Of a stretch of DNA of 64,000 nt, positions 8,992 through 20,449 are shown one piece after another. The position numbers and the translations under genes were made by a program. Numbering within the stretch: position 1 is the stretch's first letter; each line of letters begins with the position of its first letter. Location: assembly GCA_900291925.1 (NCBI GenBank), contig UWYS01000019.1:372001-436000 (forward strand), read 5' to 3'. The notes under the pieces were generated by a model. That model ran no database searches. It was not told the origin of the DNA and saw nothing but the letters and a program-made list of their open reading frames with translations. The DNA comes from Thecaphora thlaspeos (lineage: Eukaryota > Basidiomycota > Ustilaginomycetes > Urocystidales > Glomosporiaceae).

Positions 8992-10230
8992 ATGGTATCG
9001 AAGCCAGATGGACGCATCTCCGACTTTGCCGCAAAGGCAGCAGAGGCCTTTGTGTCCGCCTACTACGCCGCCTCCGACTCGCCACAACGCATACAGGTAC
9101 GCAGAACAAACTCCTCGTGCATATCTACCCTGCCCGCCCGCTGACACGTCACCTTCGCCTCACCTCCGCCCGCTAGCTCGTACCGACGCTCTACCTCCCC
9201 AACTCGTCCATCGTCTGGAATGGCACACCCGTCAGCGGACAGGCCGAGCTATCCGCAATGCTAAACTCGATGCCAGGTTCAAAGCACGAGGTACAGACAT
9301 TTGACTGCCATGCGCTGTCAGGGAGCATCCAGAGATGTACGTATCCCTCTCCTTCCGGGAGCTTGTCCTCTCTCTCATCACCTTCACCCACCTATAGGCC
9401 ACTATAGCCTTGGAGGTCTCTTTGGCAGCAGCTGGCGGGATCGTCTCTTTTGACACTCGCCAAGCACCCACTGCACCAGGCCTTCCAGGTCCAGCGCGGC
9501 ACTAGCAGATCTACTGCATCGGTTCGCGCTGGGAGAGCTGTCTCTACACGCGAGGCCTTCTTCTCAAGGAGGACTCAGCAGGCAGAGCGGCAAGATAGAA
9601 GCCAGCCCCAAGCTTAGTCTTGGCCGGCGACGCTCTTCAAAGGACTCGAGACACTCGAACGCAAAGATGTCGTCCCCCAGATCCTTGCTCTGCCTTCCGG
9701 TGGGCAGGAGGAAAGGGGAAAGAGTAGTATATCGAGCAGACACTTTCCCCCCTTCCTCCCTTGCATCCTTGCCTTTTCTCGTCCCCAAGCGCTGGAGGAC
9801 ACCGCACGCTGACCCTTCGCCCCTCTCTCTACCCTCTCCTTCCCGCCTCGTCCACCACCTAGCGACCGCGACGCCACCCTCACTCCTCCTCACCGTGTCC
9901 GGCATCGTCTCACACCACACGCCGGAATCTCAATCGGCGCAACCGCCTTCCAACGCACCCAAGTCGTCCTCCTCGGGCCCCAGCTCATCGTCCACTAAAA
10001 AGGGCGGCTTCAATCCGGACGCGCCCATCTCGTCGCACCCTCGCGCCTTTTCGCAAAACTTCATCCTCGTACCTTTGCAAGCGGTGCTTACGGCCGAGGG
10101 CGCACCGGCGGGACAGACGATAGAGGGCGGCGTCAGTGTCAGCTCTACGTCCGGCAAGCAGGGCAACGGCGGCGTCACGGTGGCGGACAAGTACTTTGTC
10201 CAGGCTGATACGTTCCGATTCGTTGGCTAG
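8992..10230 (+). CDS. NTF2-like mRNA export factor (NXT1/p15, Mtr2 type)
   Basis: Three exons: 8992..9096, 9177..9336 and 9863..10230, giving 210 aa. The N-terminal helix (ISDFAAKAAEAFVSAYYAA), the strand block LVPTLYLPNSSIVWNGTPVS with the following GQAEL, and the VQTFDCHALSGS block match the NTF2 fold of NXT1-like proteins. The C-terminal part (LLLTVSGIVSHH, then AFSQNFILVPL and KYFVQADTFRFVG) completes the beta sheet. A Ser/Pro/Lys-rich loop of about 35 residues splits the two halves, as in yeast Mtr2. The expected role is to pair with the Mex67/NXF1 export receptor and carry mRNA through nuclear pores. The second intron is 526 nt, unusually long here. The gene ends 174 nt from the convergent next gene. 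Whether it is the Mtr2 or Nxt1 orthologue cannot be settled by eye. Confidence 0.78.
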
Positions 10231-10404
10231 AGGAGGTCCGCCGAAGAGAAGAGAAGGGATGAAGTCCGAAGCTGTAACGTCGTCACATATACATACCCAA
10301 GGCAAGACGACCGATAAGAATCTACACATGAACACCAGGGGTATTAAGAACAACCAACCAAAAGCAAAATCAAACTGCACCACCACGACGTCGCGCGACT
10401 GTCT

Positions 10405-11279
10405 CTAGAAGTCACCCTTTTTAGCCCAGCTAGAAATGTCAAACTTGCTCCACTCTTCCCTGCCCGTCATGACGCTACCGTCCATTCCCTGTTCTAGACT
10501 GCCAGATCTCGTCCAACTTGGAGGAACGCTCCTCTTTGGCGATGTCGGTTTGGGATGTTGCAGTAGCGGCAGCGTTGGCGTTGAGGCGGGTGGTGAAAGG
10601 TCGTATGTCGGAGAAATGTAAGGAAGTGATTGAGTCTGTCGTGTCAAGGTACGTGATGGAAGTGAACGAATCTGTCGTCCTTGTATCGACGTCGATGCGG
10701 GAGGGTGGGATGGAAGGTCGTCTATGTCCATACTGTCCTCTTTTCCTGACTTGCACATCGGTGTGAAGTCGTTGGCGGTAGAAGTGGAAACGTAGGAAAC
10801 GTTCGAAACCCTTCGGGAATATCCCACTGATATCGATGACGACGACGATGAAGATTGGTCCGATGCGAAACTGTCCATCCTACCATCTCTATTTTCCGTT
10901 CGCCAGAAAGATCCTTCGTTAGCATACATCCACATCGCTTTCACCTCTTCTTCCTTTCGACTCAAAAGGAGACAAAGGGCGTGGGGGAAAAGGGAAAGAC
11001 TCACTCTCTATCCCTCTTAAGATTGACCCTCCAACTCGAGATAAGTTTCATAACACCCCTCTGTCCATCCTCGCCCACCTTCTTGCCACCGTCGACAACG
11101 GAACGGGTACGATATCCGTGACCGACCTGACTTCGTACACGCCATCCTACATTCTGCAATTTAAGACGTGTCTCGTCGTTGACGTTTCCGCGATCCGACG
11201 TCGAGCAAGAGGCAAGGCCGGACGAGAAGGAGCAAGGTCGATCGCCAAAGTCTCGTTTGTAGCTCGGTGTATCGTCCAT
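10405..11279 (-). CDS. Short protein, possibly ribonucleotide reductase inhibitor-like (Spd1/Dif1 type)
   Basis: Two exons: 11279..11005 and 10960..10405, joined by a 44-nt intron (GTGAGT to TTTTGAG), giving 276 aa. The start at 11279 (MDDTPSYKRDFGDRPCSF) is the first ATG of the continuous frame. The block LQNVGWRVRSQVGHGYRTR resembles the short R-x-R-x-x-V-x-x-GY-x-T motif of fungal small-protein inhibitors of ribonucleotide reductase. The rest is Ser/Pro/Thr-rich and looks disordered, ending SKFDISSWAKKGDF. If the match is right, it would bind or localise the small subunit and limit dNTP synthesis outside S phase. The family link rests on one short motif, so function is tentative; that it is a gene is more likely than its identity. 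Confidence 0.42.
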
Positions 11280-11871
11280 TTTCTCGATGGCTGGCGTCAA
11301 AGTGGCGTCGTCGTCGATGAGAGGAGAGGAAAAGAAAGGGACTGAAATGAGGAGGTGTGAGTTGGTGATGTGCGATGATAGGTGGATCGTGTCAGGATCG
11401 TACTGGGTTGCAGAGGGATAGAAGGGTGGGCTTGCTGCTGCCGCTCTCTCGCTGCCTTGCTGGAACCAACGCGAGTTCAACGACGCGTCGCGTCTCAAAC
11501 CACCTCTTACGCGTACAGTAGTACAGGCACCGCCCGGTACAGACTCTCGCTCAAGAAATCCCGCCCGCCCGCCGTCAACCCGTAACGCTGGCTGTTAGAA
11601 GAGATCCTCAGAACGATTCGCAAGACACAAAGAGGACACAAATATAAGACTACTACTACACAACTCCTTTAGAGGCGAATACTAGCAAGCCTTATCAGAG
11701 GGGCGGAAAAGGTGCGCGGCGGGAGGAAGGACGTTCAAAAGAACGGGCAAGGTGCCACGTAGCGTCGACCGAGGGTGACCGCTCAGTGCCCCGCCCTTTC
11801 CCCTCCTTGGACCCCGGGGGTTACAGAGCTGGGTGTACTGGTGGTCAACCTTCGCTGGCGACGCCGGAGCT
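11280..11871. other. Intergenic between KES1 3' end and the Spd1-like gene
   Basis: This 592-nt stretch should hold the KES1 terminator on its left and the promoter of the Spd1-like gene on its right. It contains AATATAAGACTACTACTACA near 11641 and one TACAGTA word (11514). No gene or RNA is recognised. Confidence 0.5.
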
Positions 11872-13826
11872 CTAGCCTTGGTGCTTGGCAAAGTAGTCGA
11901 TGGCCGCTTGCGGTCGGAACTCTTCCGAGACGGCGCTGTTGAGGCGAGCGAGGTAACGAAGAAAGTCAGCACTGCGAAGCTCCGTGTTGTACCACAGGCC
12001 TGTTATACCATGGGCAAGGCCCACATTGCTGCTGCTGCTGCTCTTCTGTCGTACTCACTCCATGTCGGGGTAGAACTTCTCGCCCCTTTGGATGAAGAAG
12101 CGGGGCGTCCACGTCTCGCCCTTCTCCTCGCGCTCCCGCACCAGCTGTCGTTGGTGCTCCTCAATCGCGGACTTGCTCTCCGTTGCCTTGTCTAGGTTCT
12201 TCTCCTTGATCCCCTCGGTCACCTTGGACCAGAGCCTTTCGCGCACGAAAAGGATATGTGGGAGCGTTCCAAGGCAACAGGGGACGAACATGCGGTCAGC
12301 TGCCGTCACACCATTAGCTGCGAGCGGTTCGAGCCGGCGGCCGCTTCTTCAAATCCTGCTACCGCCGGGTGCTCACCGTCTTGATTCGAACTCTTCCTGC
12401 TCGGACTCGGGGATCACCTCCTTCTGGATGATCTGTGCCGTCTTTGCGTTGAAGAGCTCCTCGGTCTGTCCAGTCTGCGGCAGCTCGGAGTCATGCGACA
12501 GGGTAAAAGGAGGAGTGGGGCTTTGGTCAGCTTCTCGCGAAGGCCAGAAATTGCAAAGGGTCGAGGGGCGCGCAGCGCAGCGCAACGCAACGCACCTGGC
12601 TGTTCTTGAATTCCATTGCCTCGTTCCATTTGCCGGTAATCTCACCGATCGTCTTGCCCTTGTGCGTCACCTTGCCGGCGATGGCGTTGTATGTCCCGGT
12701 AAAGTAGCCCTTGGTCTTGAACTCGACGTCGCACGCAATGTCATTGGCATCGTTGTAAATCCGGCTCGTGTCACCGAGCTCAAGGACCATCTTGCCAAAC
12801 AAAATTCCGCGCGCGTACTGGTTGCACATGCCGATCTGGTACTCGCCGTCGTCTAGCCGGTCGAGCAGCACAACGCGGTTCTCGCCGCCGATCAGCGTCG
12901 CCGCAGAGTTTCCGAGGAACTTGGACTTGGGCTTCAGTTCGCCGTAGATCAGCAGGTCGTTCTCCGGCGAGATGTAGTAGTAGGCGCTGATCGGTGGGTG
13001 GTGCGAGACTTGCTCGGCGATGAAGTAGCCTTTGGTGCCGTTGGGGTAGTTGTACGAGCACCGGAAGAACTCCCCGAGGACAGGATTATACCTGCTTAGG
13101 GACAAGGGGAGCAAGTCATAACTTAGCTAAGTGTCTCCCATGAGATCGCCTTCACGGCACGGCTTGCTGCTGCACCACTCACGGCTTCTTGACGCCCTTG
13201 GGCTTGATATGCCAGCCAGAGAGGTAGTACTGGGTAACTTGGAGGAAGCGCCTCTCTACATCGTCGTTCTTTCCAGCGCTGTTGGCCAACAAGCACGATG
13301 TATATCGGGTGAGGGATACGAGATCGTCAGCTTGCAGTATTTATAAGCTGTAGCCCCCGTGAGACGAGGTATCGCTAGCTTTGGTCGCTCTACTCACCCG
13401 AAGATCAGGTCTGGGTGGCTCATGAAATCCTGCAGGCCGGCGGTCGGAAACACAGAGACGTCAGTACCCTCATTCGCGCATTTCTCAGTGCGCCGCGTGC
13501 GAGCCGCAACCAAAATCTATCTCGCCTTCGCCTGCCCATCTCTCATCAAGCACCGACATAGACACCAAAATGGGATTGCGCGCACTCACCGTGATCCTCT
13601 CAAGCATGCTCCTGGGCTCGAGGACGAAGGTGGGGAGGGTGACCTTGGAGAGGTCCATTCCTATCCGCAGCTGCCCGATGAGGCTCATGAGGATGTTTCC
13701 AGACTCTTCGTCGAGCTCCTCAGTGTCGTCGGCCGCGGCGCCCTCGGGCGCTCGGTCCTCCTTGCTCGGCTTGACATGGCTCTTTGCGCCAGAGACGGCA
13801 GAGTTGACGTGGTCCAAAAGTCCCAT
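11872..13826 (-). CDS. KES1: Oxysterol-binding protein Kes1/Osh4
   Basis: Seven coding exons: 13826..13590, 13429..13398, 13278..13183, 13091..12596, 12474..12377, 12235..12059 and 11971..11872, giving 411 aa. All junctions are GT-AG and keep frame. The OSBP fingerprint EQVSHHPP is near residues 148-155. KKPYNPVLGEFF, reconstituted across intron 3, is the classic ORP entry motif, and the N-terminal lid region and C-terminal helix (FLRYLARLNSAVSEEF) are present. Length matches yeast Kes1/Osh4 (about 430 aa) without PH or ankyrin domains. The protein extracts ergosterol and PI4P and exchanges them between ER and Golgi membranes, antagonising Sec14-dependent secretion. Exon 2 is only 32 nt. A 5' leader intron is suggested upstream. 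Confidence 0.93.
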
Positions 13827-13837
13827 GGTGGTTTAGG

Positions 13838-14205
13838 CTGGAAGGGTGGTAAACGGTCATGTTTCATAGGCGGCAGCGAGCAAGAGGAGTTCAAGGGTCG
13901 AGAGGGATGGCGAGGACGTGCAGATGATCAATTCGTGAACGAATGAACGAGTCAACAACAGCGAGACAGCATCTTCGGGCCACCCCGACGCATCGCCAGT
14001 AGTTTGCGCTGTGCAGCTAGAGTGGCGACGGCGCAAGGGAAGCGGCAGGCAGCCGCTTTCCTGAACGCTGGCTACCGTCCAGCAGAGGAGATGTCCCAAC
14101 ATGGTCCGTCGAGCGATGCACCGACAGCGTTCAGGGACATTCTGCCAGTGGGGTCTTATACCGGCCGACGGTGGCAGGATGGATGCACAGGCGTCATTCA
14201 CTTAC
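13838..14205 (-). other. Inferred 5' leader intron of KES1
   Basis: On the minus strand a strong donor (CACAGG|GTAAGT, 14205) and an acceptor (CCTTCCAG at 13838) lie upstream, the acceptor ending 11 nt before the KES1 ATG. Joining them places an in-frame TAA before the ATG, so the upstream exon would be untranslated. This is inference from splice signals only. Confidence 0.4.
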
Positions 14206-14556
14206 CCTGTGGGAGAAGATCGAGGCTATGATGTAGGGTCTCTTTGATGTGGAGATGTTCAAAAGGCCGATGGTGCGTGCGGCGAAGACGGAAGGCGGGA
14301 GACGGAGACAGGTTTCTACGAGGATGGGCGTTGTCGCGCCGGAGTGGCTGTGAGAGGATGGTGTGATGGCGATGAGGTGGCAACGGCGGTGGCAAAGGCA
14401 ATGGCAGTGGCGATGATACTACGGATGCAGGCGTGGTGGTTATGGTGGGGAAAAAAAGGCGGTCAAGATGTCGGCGAGGAAAGGACGGAAGAGGGCGATG
14501 ATGATGATGATGATGCGGGTCGCTGGCTGCTGATGCCGCTGTTGCCGCTGTTGCCG

Positions 14557-14560
<4 letters not shown>

Positions 14561-14600
<40 letters not shown>
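14561..14600. repeat. (CTG)13 trinucleotide tract
   Basis: Forty nt of uninterrupted CTG on the plus strand (CAG on the minus strand), preceded by decayed GTTGCCGCT units. It lies about 740 nt upstream of the KES1 ATG, probably in its transcribed leader or promoter. Confidence 0.9.
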
Positions 14601-16389
14601 AGGCTGGACGAGATGGGCCTGAGGGCCTCGGATCGAGCTGCCGCTCCTCGCTCGCCCTCTCTCTGGCAGATGGCGGGAGGGCGGTGGGAGGGGGGAGCTC
14701 GGCGGGCCGGTGCGATGTGAAAATTGTTGGCGATCGGCCGCATCGGATCTGAGCCCGATGGAATCGGACGGATCGGGCTGCGGTGAGTCGCCGACTCGCC
14801 GTGGGAGCTGCTACCACCAGGCCTAGACCCAAGGCATGCTTGTGGGATTGCTGGGGACCGTCTAATGTACAAATAGAGGCTCCTGGGCACCATCGTCGAG
14901 CTGGGCACCATCATCCTTGACATCTATCTTCTACAAAAAATAGCGTCGTCGCCGTCATTCTGCACGCCGCCTCGTCCCTCTGCTTGCCACCAGAGCGCTG
15001 GCCGGACTGAGCTCCCGCTTGTCGCCTATGGACCCTCGTCGCGGAGAGCGGGACCATCCTACGTGCAGCCAGACAGTACATAGAGCTAGAGTACGCTCAG
15101 CGTGGCAAATGTCCAGCCAGCTGTATACGTATTTTGGATGGCGCACCTGGGCTTGGTCCGATGTAATCTCTACTCTCGAGCAGGTATCGCAACCACCTTG
15201 TCTCCCGGCTGTGTGCAATCGCTCCCGCTCCATCAAGGACCCCATCAACGCCTCGCTCAGCGACGTCGGCCTTCAATGACCGACGCCTGGGCTCATCTGT
15301 GAGTAGAGATGAGTGGTTCCCCCCGGATGGATCGCTTGCCTTGAGTAGGCCAGGGTGAGGGAGGCTGGGCTCGCAACGATGCTCGCACGCTCCCTCTCTC
15401 GGAACCCGGCAGTCGCCCCTCTTTTTTTTCGCCCCCGACGTCAATTTGCGGTGATCGCGCTTCACCCTCCGGCTCGCTCGCTCGCTCGGTTTGTGTTTCC
15501 GCGCGCTCGGACCTCCACATCCGTCCTCGCCCCCAGGCGTGGGCCGGGCTCGCAGTAAGGGGTCGGTCCGACGCAACTTGGCAAAAGAGCCGCCTTCCTC
15601 GCTTGCCGCCAAGACAAGCCCCCCCCTAGACTTGCGCACACACCATACAACACACATCTACGCACAAGCAAGCGATGCAAGCGATGCAAGCGATGATAGT
15701 CCAATGGGGCACGGAGATCTCAAACGGCTGTTCTGTGGTTTTTGGGACATGGATCAGGTTCTGAGGAGATGACGCCTGACGAACGGACGGACATACTGAA
15801 CGAGATTAAGGGAGCTACGACAACGGCGACGTTGGTGTTGGGTCAAAGTCAAAGACCGAGCCGCGGTTGGATCAGAGGGACAGCGTGATAATCGAGTCGA
15901 TACAGACTTTTGGGAGCGAGACTGTCTTGGTACGATGTTGTGGGCGCGATCTACCAAGAGAAGGGCGCGGGACAGGGTTAGAGAACGGTGGGGGGAGGCA
16001 GAGGAAGGGGGATAGCGAGAGACAAGAGACAGGGTGTCAGAGGTAAACGAGAGCTATGAGGAGGGGGTCGAAGCGGTGATGCCTAGCCTGGGCCGGCCGT
16101 TTCCGTGCTGCGTACATTGGGCGCGAACGGCGCAAAAGAGACTCGACCGGACGGACATCCGGCGTCGCATCGGTCATGACGGAGACCAGCCTTCCCGTGT
16201 GGTGAAGGCAAAAGAGTGAAGGAAGGAATGAGGAACGATTGAGTCCGGGGCCGGAGGATGATGCGTAGAGTCAAGTTGAGATGGAGCGCCGAGAACATTC
16301 GCAGCTGGAGGGGAGCGAAGAGGGAAAGACATGCAGGTGCTGTTGAGAGGAGCGGCGAGGTGACACGAGAACATCGCAAAGGGCGCGCG

Positions 16390-19300
16390 CTACACAAAGA
16401 AGTGTGTGTAGATCCGGCTCGACGCCGCGACGGCCATCTCTTCCATTTTGTAGGAGTTGAGCTCCTCCTTGATCCGCTGTGCAAGGACGGGCGTGAGCCG
16501 GTTGCAGGTGGCCAGCTCGCCGCGGCGGTCGTAAACGTGCGCGGGCCAGGTCGAGTGGTAGAGGTGCTCCTCGGCAAAAACGAGCTTCTTCTTGGCCTGA
16601 GGCGGTCCAGTCACCGACCGCGGAGTCAGCGGCTGGGCGTCCGAGCCGTCCATCATCAGCGACAACGTTGGCATCGACGAGTTGGTGTGGTGTCCCAGCA
16701 CGGCCGCCGTCGGAGGGTCGCCGTGGGGCGAGACGGGCTGCGGCGGCGCGCTGCGGGCATTGCTCGGCGGCTCGTCTCCAGACCTCGAGCCAGGGCGCGA
16801 GGAGAGCGGAGAGTCGAGGCGCGACACACCGTCCAGCCTCTCGCCGCCGTCGGTCGAGATCTGCGTCATCGACGGCGTGCTGCTCGACAGGGTGAGGCCA
16901 TTGGACGCCGTCTGGGGGGCGTCGTACGAGTTGGCGCGGATGCGGCCGGCGAAAGGCTTCTCGAAGCCGGGCAGTTGGTCGAACGACGTCGTCTTTTTCA
17001 AGATGCCCTTGGGGTTCTTGAAGTTGGCCGCGCTCGCTCGCGAGCGCTCGATCCCTTCGCCCCAGTGGCGCAGGCTGTCGGTCTCAAACTCGTCGCCGGA
17101 CTCTTCGCCACCGCCGGCCGCTGGCATGTGCGGTGGCTGCAGCTCATCGTTGTCGAACGACGCATCAAATCCGCCGTCTTCGTAAGGCATGCCGAGCTGC
17201 GGGGAAAGCGCAGAAATGCTGGGTGCCGACGTCCCTGCCGCGGCCTCCGCGGTGACGTAGCCGTAGTGGGCCACGTCCTGCTCCTCGGTGGTGGTGTCGC
17301 CATCGGCGTAGGTCGTCTCGAGTCCGGTCGGAGTGTCTGCGCTGATGGACCCGCCGCCGCTCCCGCCAAACTTCTTGCGCCAGCCACGCTTGCTCTTCAT
17401 CTTCTGCTTCTCCTCCTCGATCATCTTCTGACGCGTGTTGGACGCGCTGGCGGCGTCGGCGGCCTTGCTGGCCCGAGCCTCGGCCTCGGCCCGTTCCCGC
17501 GCGGCCTTTGCCTCCATCTCCGCCTGCTGCTGCATCTGGAGCTGGTGCTGGCGGACGTACGAGGCAGCCGGCGTCATGCCGTTGTCCGAACCGCGCGAGC
17601 TCTCGAGCTCGACGGTGGCGTGCGTGATCGAGGCGGTCGCCGGGCTGGCTTTCTTGCTCTTGCCCTTCTTGCTGGCCTTGTCGGCCGCCGTTGACGACGA
17701 CGACCCAATGGCCGAGTCGTCGGTCGATGCCGCCAGCGTACCGACGACGCCGAAGCCATCGCCCTGGATGCCCTCGCGCCCTTCGCCGCGGTCCTTGTCC
17801 TTGTTGAACATGTTGGTAAGGCCCATGAGGCTGTGCCGGCGCGCCAGCTTGCCCAGGTTGCCGACCTTGCGCAGCATCACCGAGGCGCTCGATACGGTCG
17901 ATGAGATGGAGATGTTGTCGGTCGACGAGTTGAATTTACGGTTGAAGATGCTGCGCTTGCCCTCGTTGGCGCTCGAGAGCGGCGGCCGGGCGCTGCGGCG
18001 CGAGTTGATCGAGGCTGCCGACGACGCCAGGTTGACGCCGTTGTCCGGGGTGCGCGGCGGCGACGTCGACCGCGTCGAGCCAGTCGAGCCGTTGGTGTCG
18101 CCGGACGAGTTGGGGTGGCCTCCACCGACCACGCCGATGGGCGCCCGGCCCGGGACGATGCGCTGCGACTCTGCAGCCTGCTGCATCTCGGCCATGTTGG
18201 AGAAGGACAGCGCCTTGCGCAGTTTACCCGAGAGGCCGGTCTTTTTCGACTTAACGCCGGGCGTCGGCGTGGATCGTCCGCCGCCGCCGCCGCTGCCGCC
18301 AATCCGCGACTCGTCGTCGCTGCCGCCGTAGACAGCCTTGCCATCGTCGTCGTCGTCGCCGTTCGGTTGCGCGCTCTGCCTCGAAAGGGGAGAGGGACGC
18401 TTCGAGGCGGCAGCCGAGACACCACCCGCGCCGAGCGAGCGACTTCCGCCAGGGCCGCCGCCGGCCGAGAGGGTCGAGGAGGTTGACTCGTTGCGGCCGT
18501 GCTGGCTCGGCCCGCTGGCCTTGGAGCTGATGTCGCTCGACGCCGCTTGCCGGCTAGACCGCTCCGAGACCAGGCTCGACTGGCTGCTGCTTCGTGGCGG
18601 GGCGCCACGTAGGTGGGCAAGGCCAGCTTGCGTAGAGGCGGAGGACGAGGAGGGAGGCGGGAGGACACGAGCGTTGCTGCCCGATATGGCGCCATTGTGC
18701 GACGACGTCGAGGTCGAAAGCCCGCGCTTGCGTTCCGGCGCGATCATCGGAGAGCTGGGTGTCCCGGGGTCGCGCGCGGACGCAGCAGAAGTCGTGCTCG
18801 AGGTTCGGATGCGCGACGGGGTGCTGCCGCCCGATACTGCGGGCATCGAGCCTGTCACGGCAGGCGGCAGCTGACCAGACTGGATCGAATTGGGGGGCGC
18901 GCCGGCGCCCGAGTTACCCCGCTGCTGCGGCGTCCTCCGGTAGGGATGGTAGCCGCCGGAAGATGAGATCGACGAAGACGTCGAGTGGGAGGGGACGTGC
19001 TGGCCCGGTGGCATGGGCCCACCGGCGTTGACCGCTCCAGGCACACCAGGATACCCTCGCATCTGCTGCTGCTGCTGTTGCTGCTGATGCCTGAAGGTGT
19101 CGTTGTAGGTGATATGGGGCGGCCTTTGCGGGACGGACGAGGTGCGTCGTCGGGGGTCCGCGTTTGACGAAATGTCGCTAAGCGAGGCTTGGTGGTAGAA
19201 CTGCTGCGCCTGCGCCTGCAGCATCTGCTGGTACTGGGCCCACGCGAACTGATTCTGTGGCGGCGGCATTTGCGCAAAGTAGCCCGGTGTCGACTGCCCG

Positions 19301-19873
19301 AACGGCTGCTGCTGGAACTGGTGCAGATCACAGATAGACAGAGGGGCGGCGTTTTCCGAAGAAGCAAAAGACGAAGGAACGGAGGGGGATTTGCAAGCGT
19401 CAGTTGCTATTTTGTTCGCTCCGTGCGCTCCGCTCGCTGGGCCCCACGCGCCGCAAGTTCTTCGGCCAGAAGCAAACGATGCCTGGACCACTCACCGGGT
19501 TGCCAAACATCGGCCGGGCCTGTACCGACGGCTGAGGCGTGGTTCCCGTGTGTTGCTGTGTTTCGTCGGAGTGATGTGGGAAGCTCTGGGGACCGGACGA
19601 GGCTTGCGGCTGGGCCGGGGCGGAGGCCTCTCTCAGGGGTGTGCTCAACGGCGACGCAGTCCGGCCAGAGCCTAGCGCGGGTGTCTTGGAGCCGCTGGCT
19701 GCCGTGTGCTTGTGTACCGATCGACTCGGCTGCTGCTGCTGCTGCTGCTGGCTGGCGTGCGGCGCCGGTCTCGCGGTATCGGCCGAGGCTCGGTCTGTCT
19801 CGGTGGCTGGTTCTTCGTCGAACAGCTCGGTGGATGTGCTGGGTGACCAGTTGAGACTCAAGGACAGAGCCAT
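16390..19873 (-). CDS. Bni4-like bud-neck / protein phosphatase 1 scaffold
   Basis: Two exons: 19873..19496 and 19317..16390, giving 1101 aa. The joined sequence runs ARPMFGNP|FQQQPFGQST. Most of the protein is low complexity: poly-Gln runs near 100 and 230, then Ser/Gly/Pro-rich sequence, and a basic-acidic coil with QQQAEMEAKAARERAEAEAR near residue 745. The last 65 residues are different in kind: KKLVFAEEHLYHSTWPAHVY, then DRRGELATCNRLTP, AQRIKEELNSYKMEEM and RIYTHFF, a tail shared by fungal Bni4-type proteins. KKLVF fits the RVxF-type docking motif for phosphatase Glc7. Yeast Bni4 targets Glc7 and chitin synthase III to the bud neck; the same role here is inference. Start at 19873 is the first ATG giving Ser/Leu-rich MALSLSLNWSPS; an earlier start cannot be excluded. 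Confidence 0.62.
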
Positions 19874-20374
19874 TAGATCTGCGATGGGAGGAAGCGAAGC
19901 GGCGGGCCGTTGGCGGTGATGGTGATGGTGCGAGTGCGTTGCGATCGTCAGCGTTTCAGTTCTTGGACAAGCGCGGCCAGGCAAAGGCCAAGCCAAGCCA
20001 GGTGGCGCTCAAGAGGGTGGCCGTCGAAGAACGTCGTCGATCGGCGGGCCAGCGCGATGTACTCACGCGGATTTGTCTATGTTGCGGACTGAAGGATCAC
20101 GTCCGTTGCAGCCTTCTCTCGTGGGCAAGGCAAGGACGCAAGTTCGTGGCTGTCCCGGTCCGTGCTGCGGTATCGAGATGGCGCGAGCTCTAGTCTGGCA
20201 GATACTGTCGGGTCCGTTCAATCTACCCTGCTGTCGATGGGGAAGACAATAAAAGGGCGGGGCAGGGGTGGGCAGGAAAGGTCCGGAAGACAACGACTCT
20301 CGGGGCAGGGCGAAGCCTGGAGAAAAATGCGCGCGGAGCTCTGCGTACGATGCTGCTGGTGACAGTAGAGCGGG

Positions 20375-20384
20375 GAGAGAGTGA

Positions 20385-20425
<41 letters not shown>

Positions 20426-20449
20426 CGATGGCGATGGCGATGGCGATGG
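20375..20449. repeat. GA microsatellite followed by GGCGAT repeats
   Basis: About 49 nt of nearly pure GA (20375-20423) is followed directly by four copies of GGCGAT. It lies about 500 nt upstream of the Bni4-like start. Confidence 0.85.

Larger units (their letters stand above)
13827..16389. other. Gene-free stretch upstream of KES1 and downstream of the Bni4-like gene
   Basis: About 2.6 kb without a supported gene. It holds the KES1 leader, a CTG tract, a (GAT)n patch near 14496-14515, and three tandem copies of GCAAGCGAT near 15669. The His/Ala-rich minus-strand frame at 14198-14923 is a product of these repeats. The right end (about 15760-16389) is G/A-rich and probably includes the 3' UTR of the Bni4-like gene. 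Confidence 0.5.

Noticed and set aside
12310..12345. GGTTCGAGCC resembling a tRNA B box in a KES1 intron
   Set aside because: No T-arm pairing around it and no A box or acceptor stem could be built.
14198..14923. 242-codon minus-strand frame upstream of KES1
   Set aside because: Made mostly of repeat-derived Ala, His and Pro; it ends at a donor site and joining it to KES1 gives a stop, so it is treated as leader.
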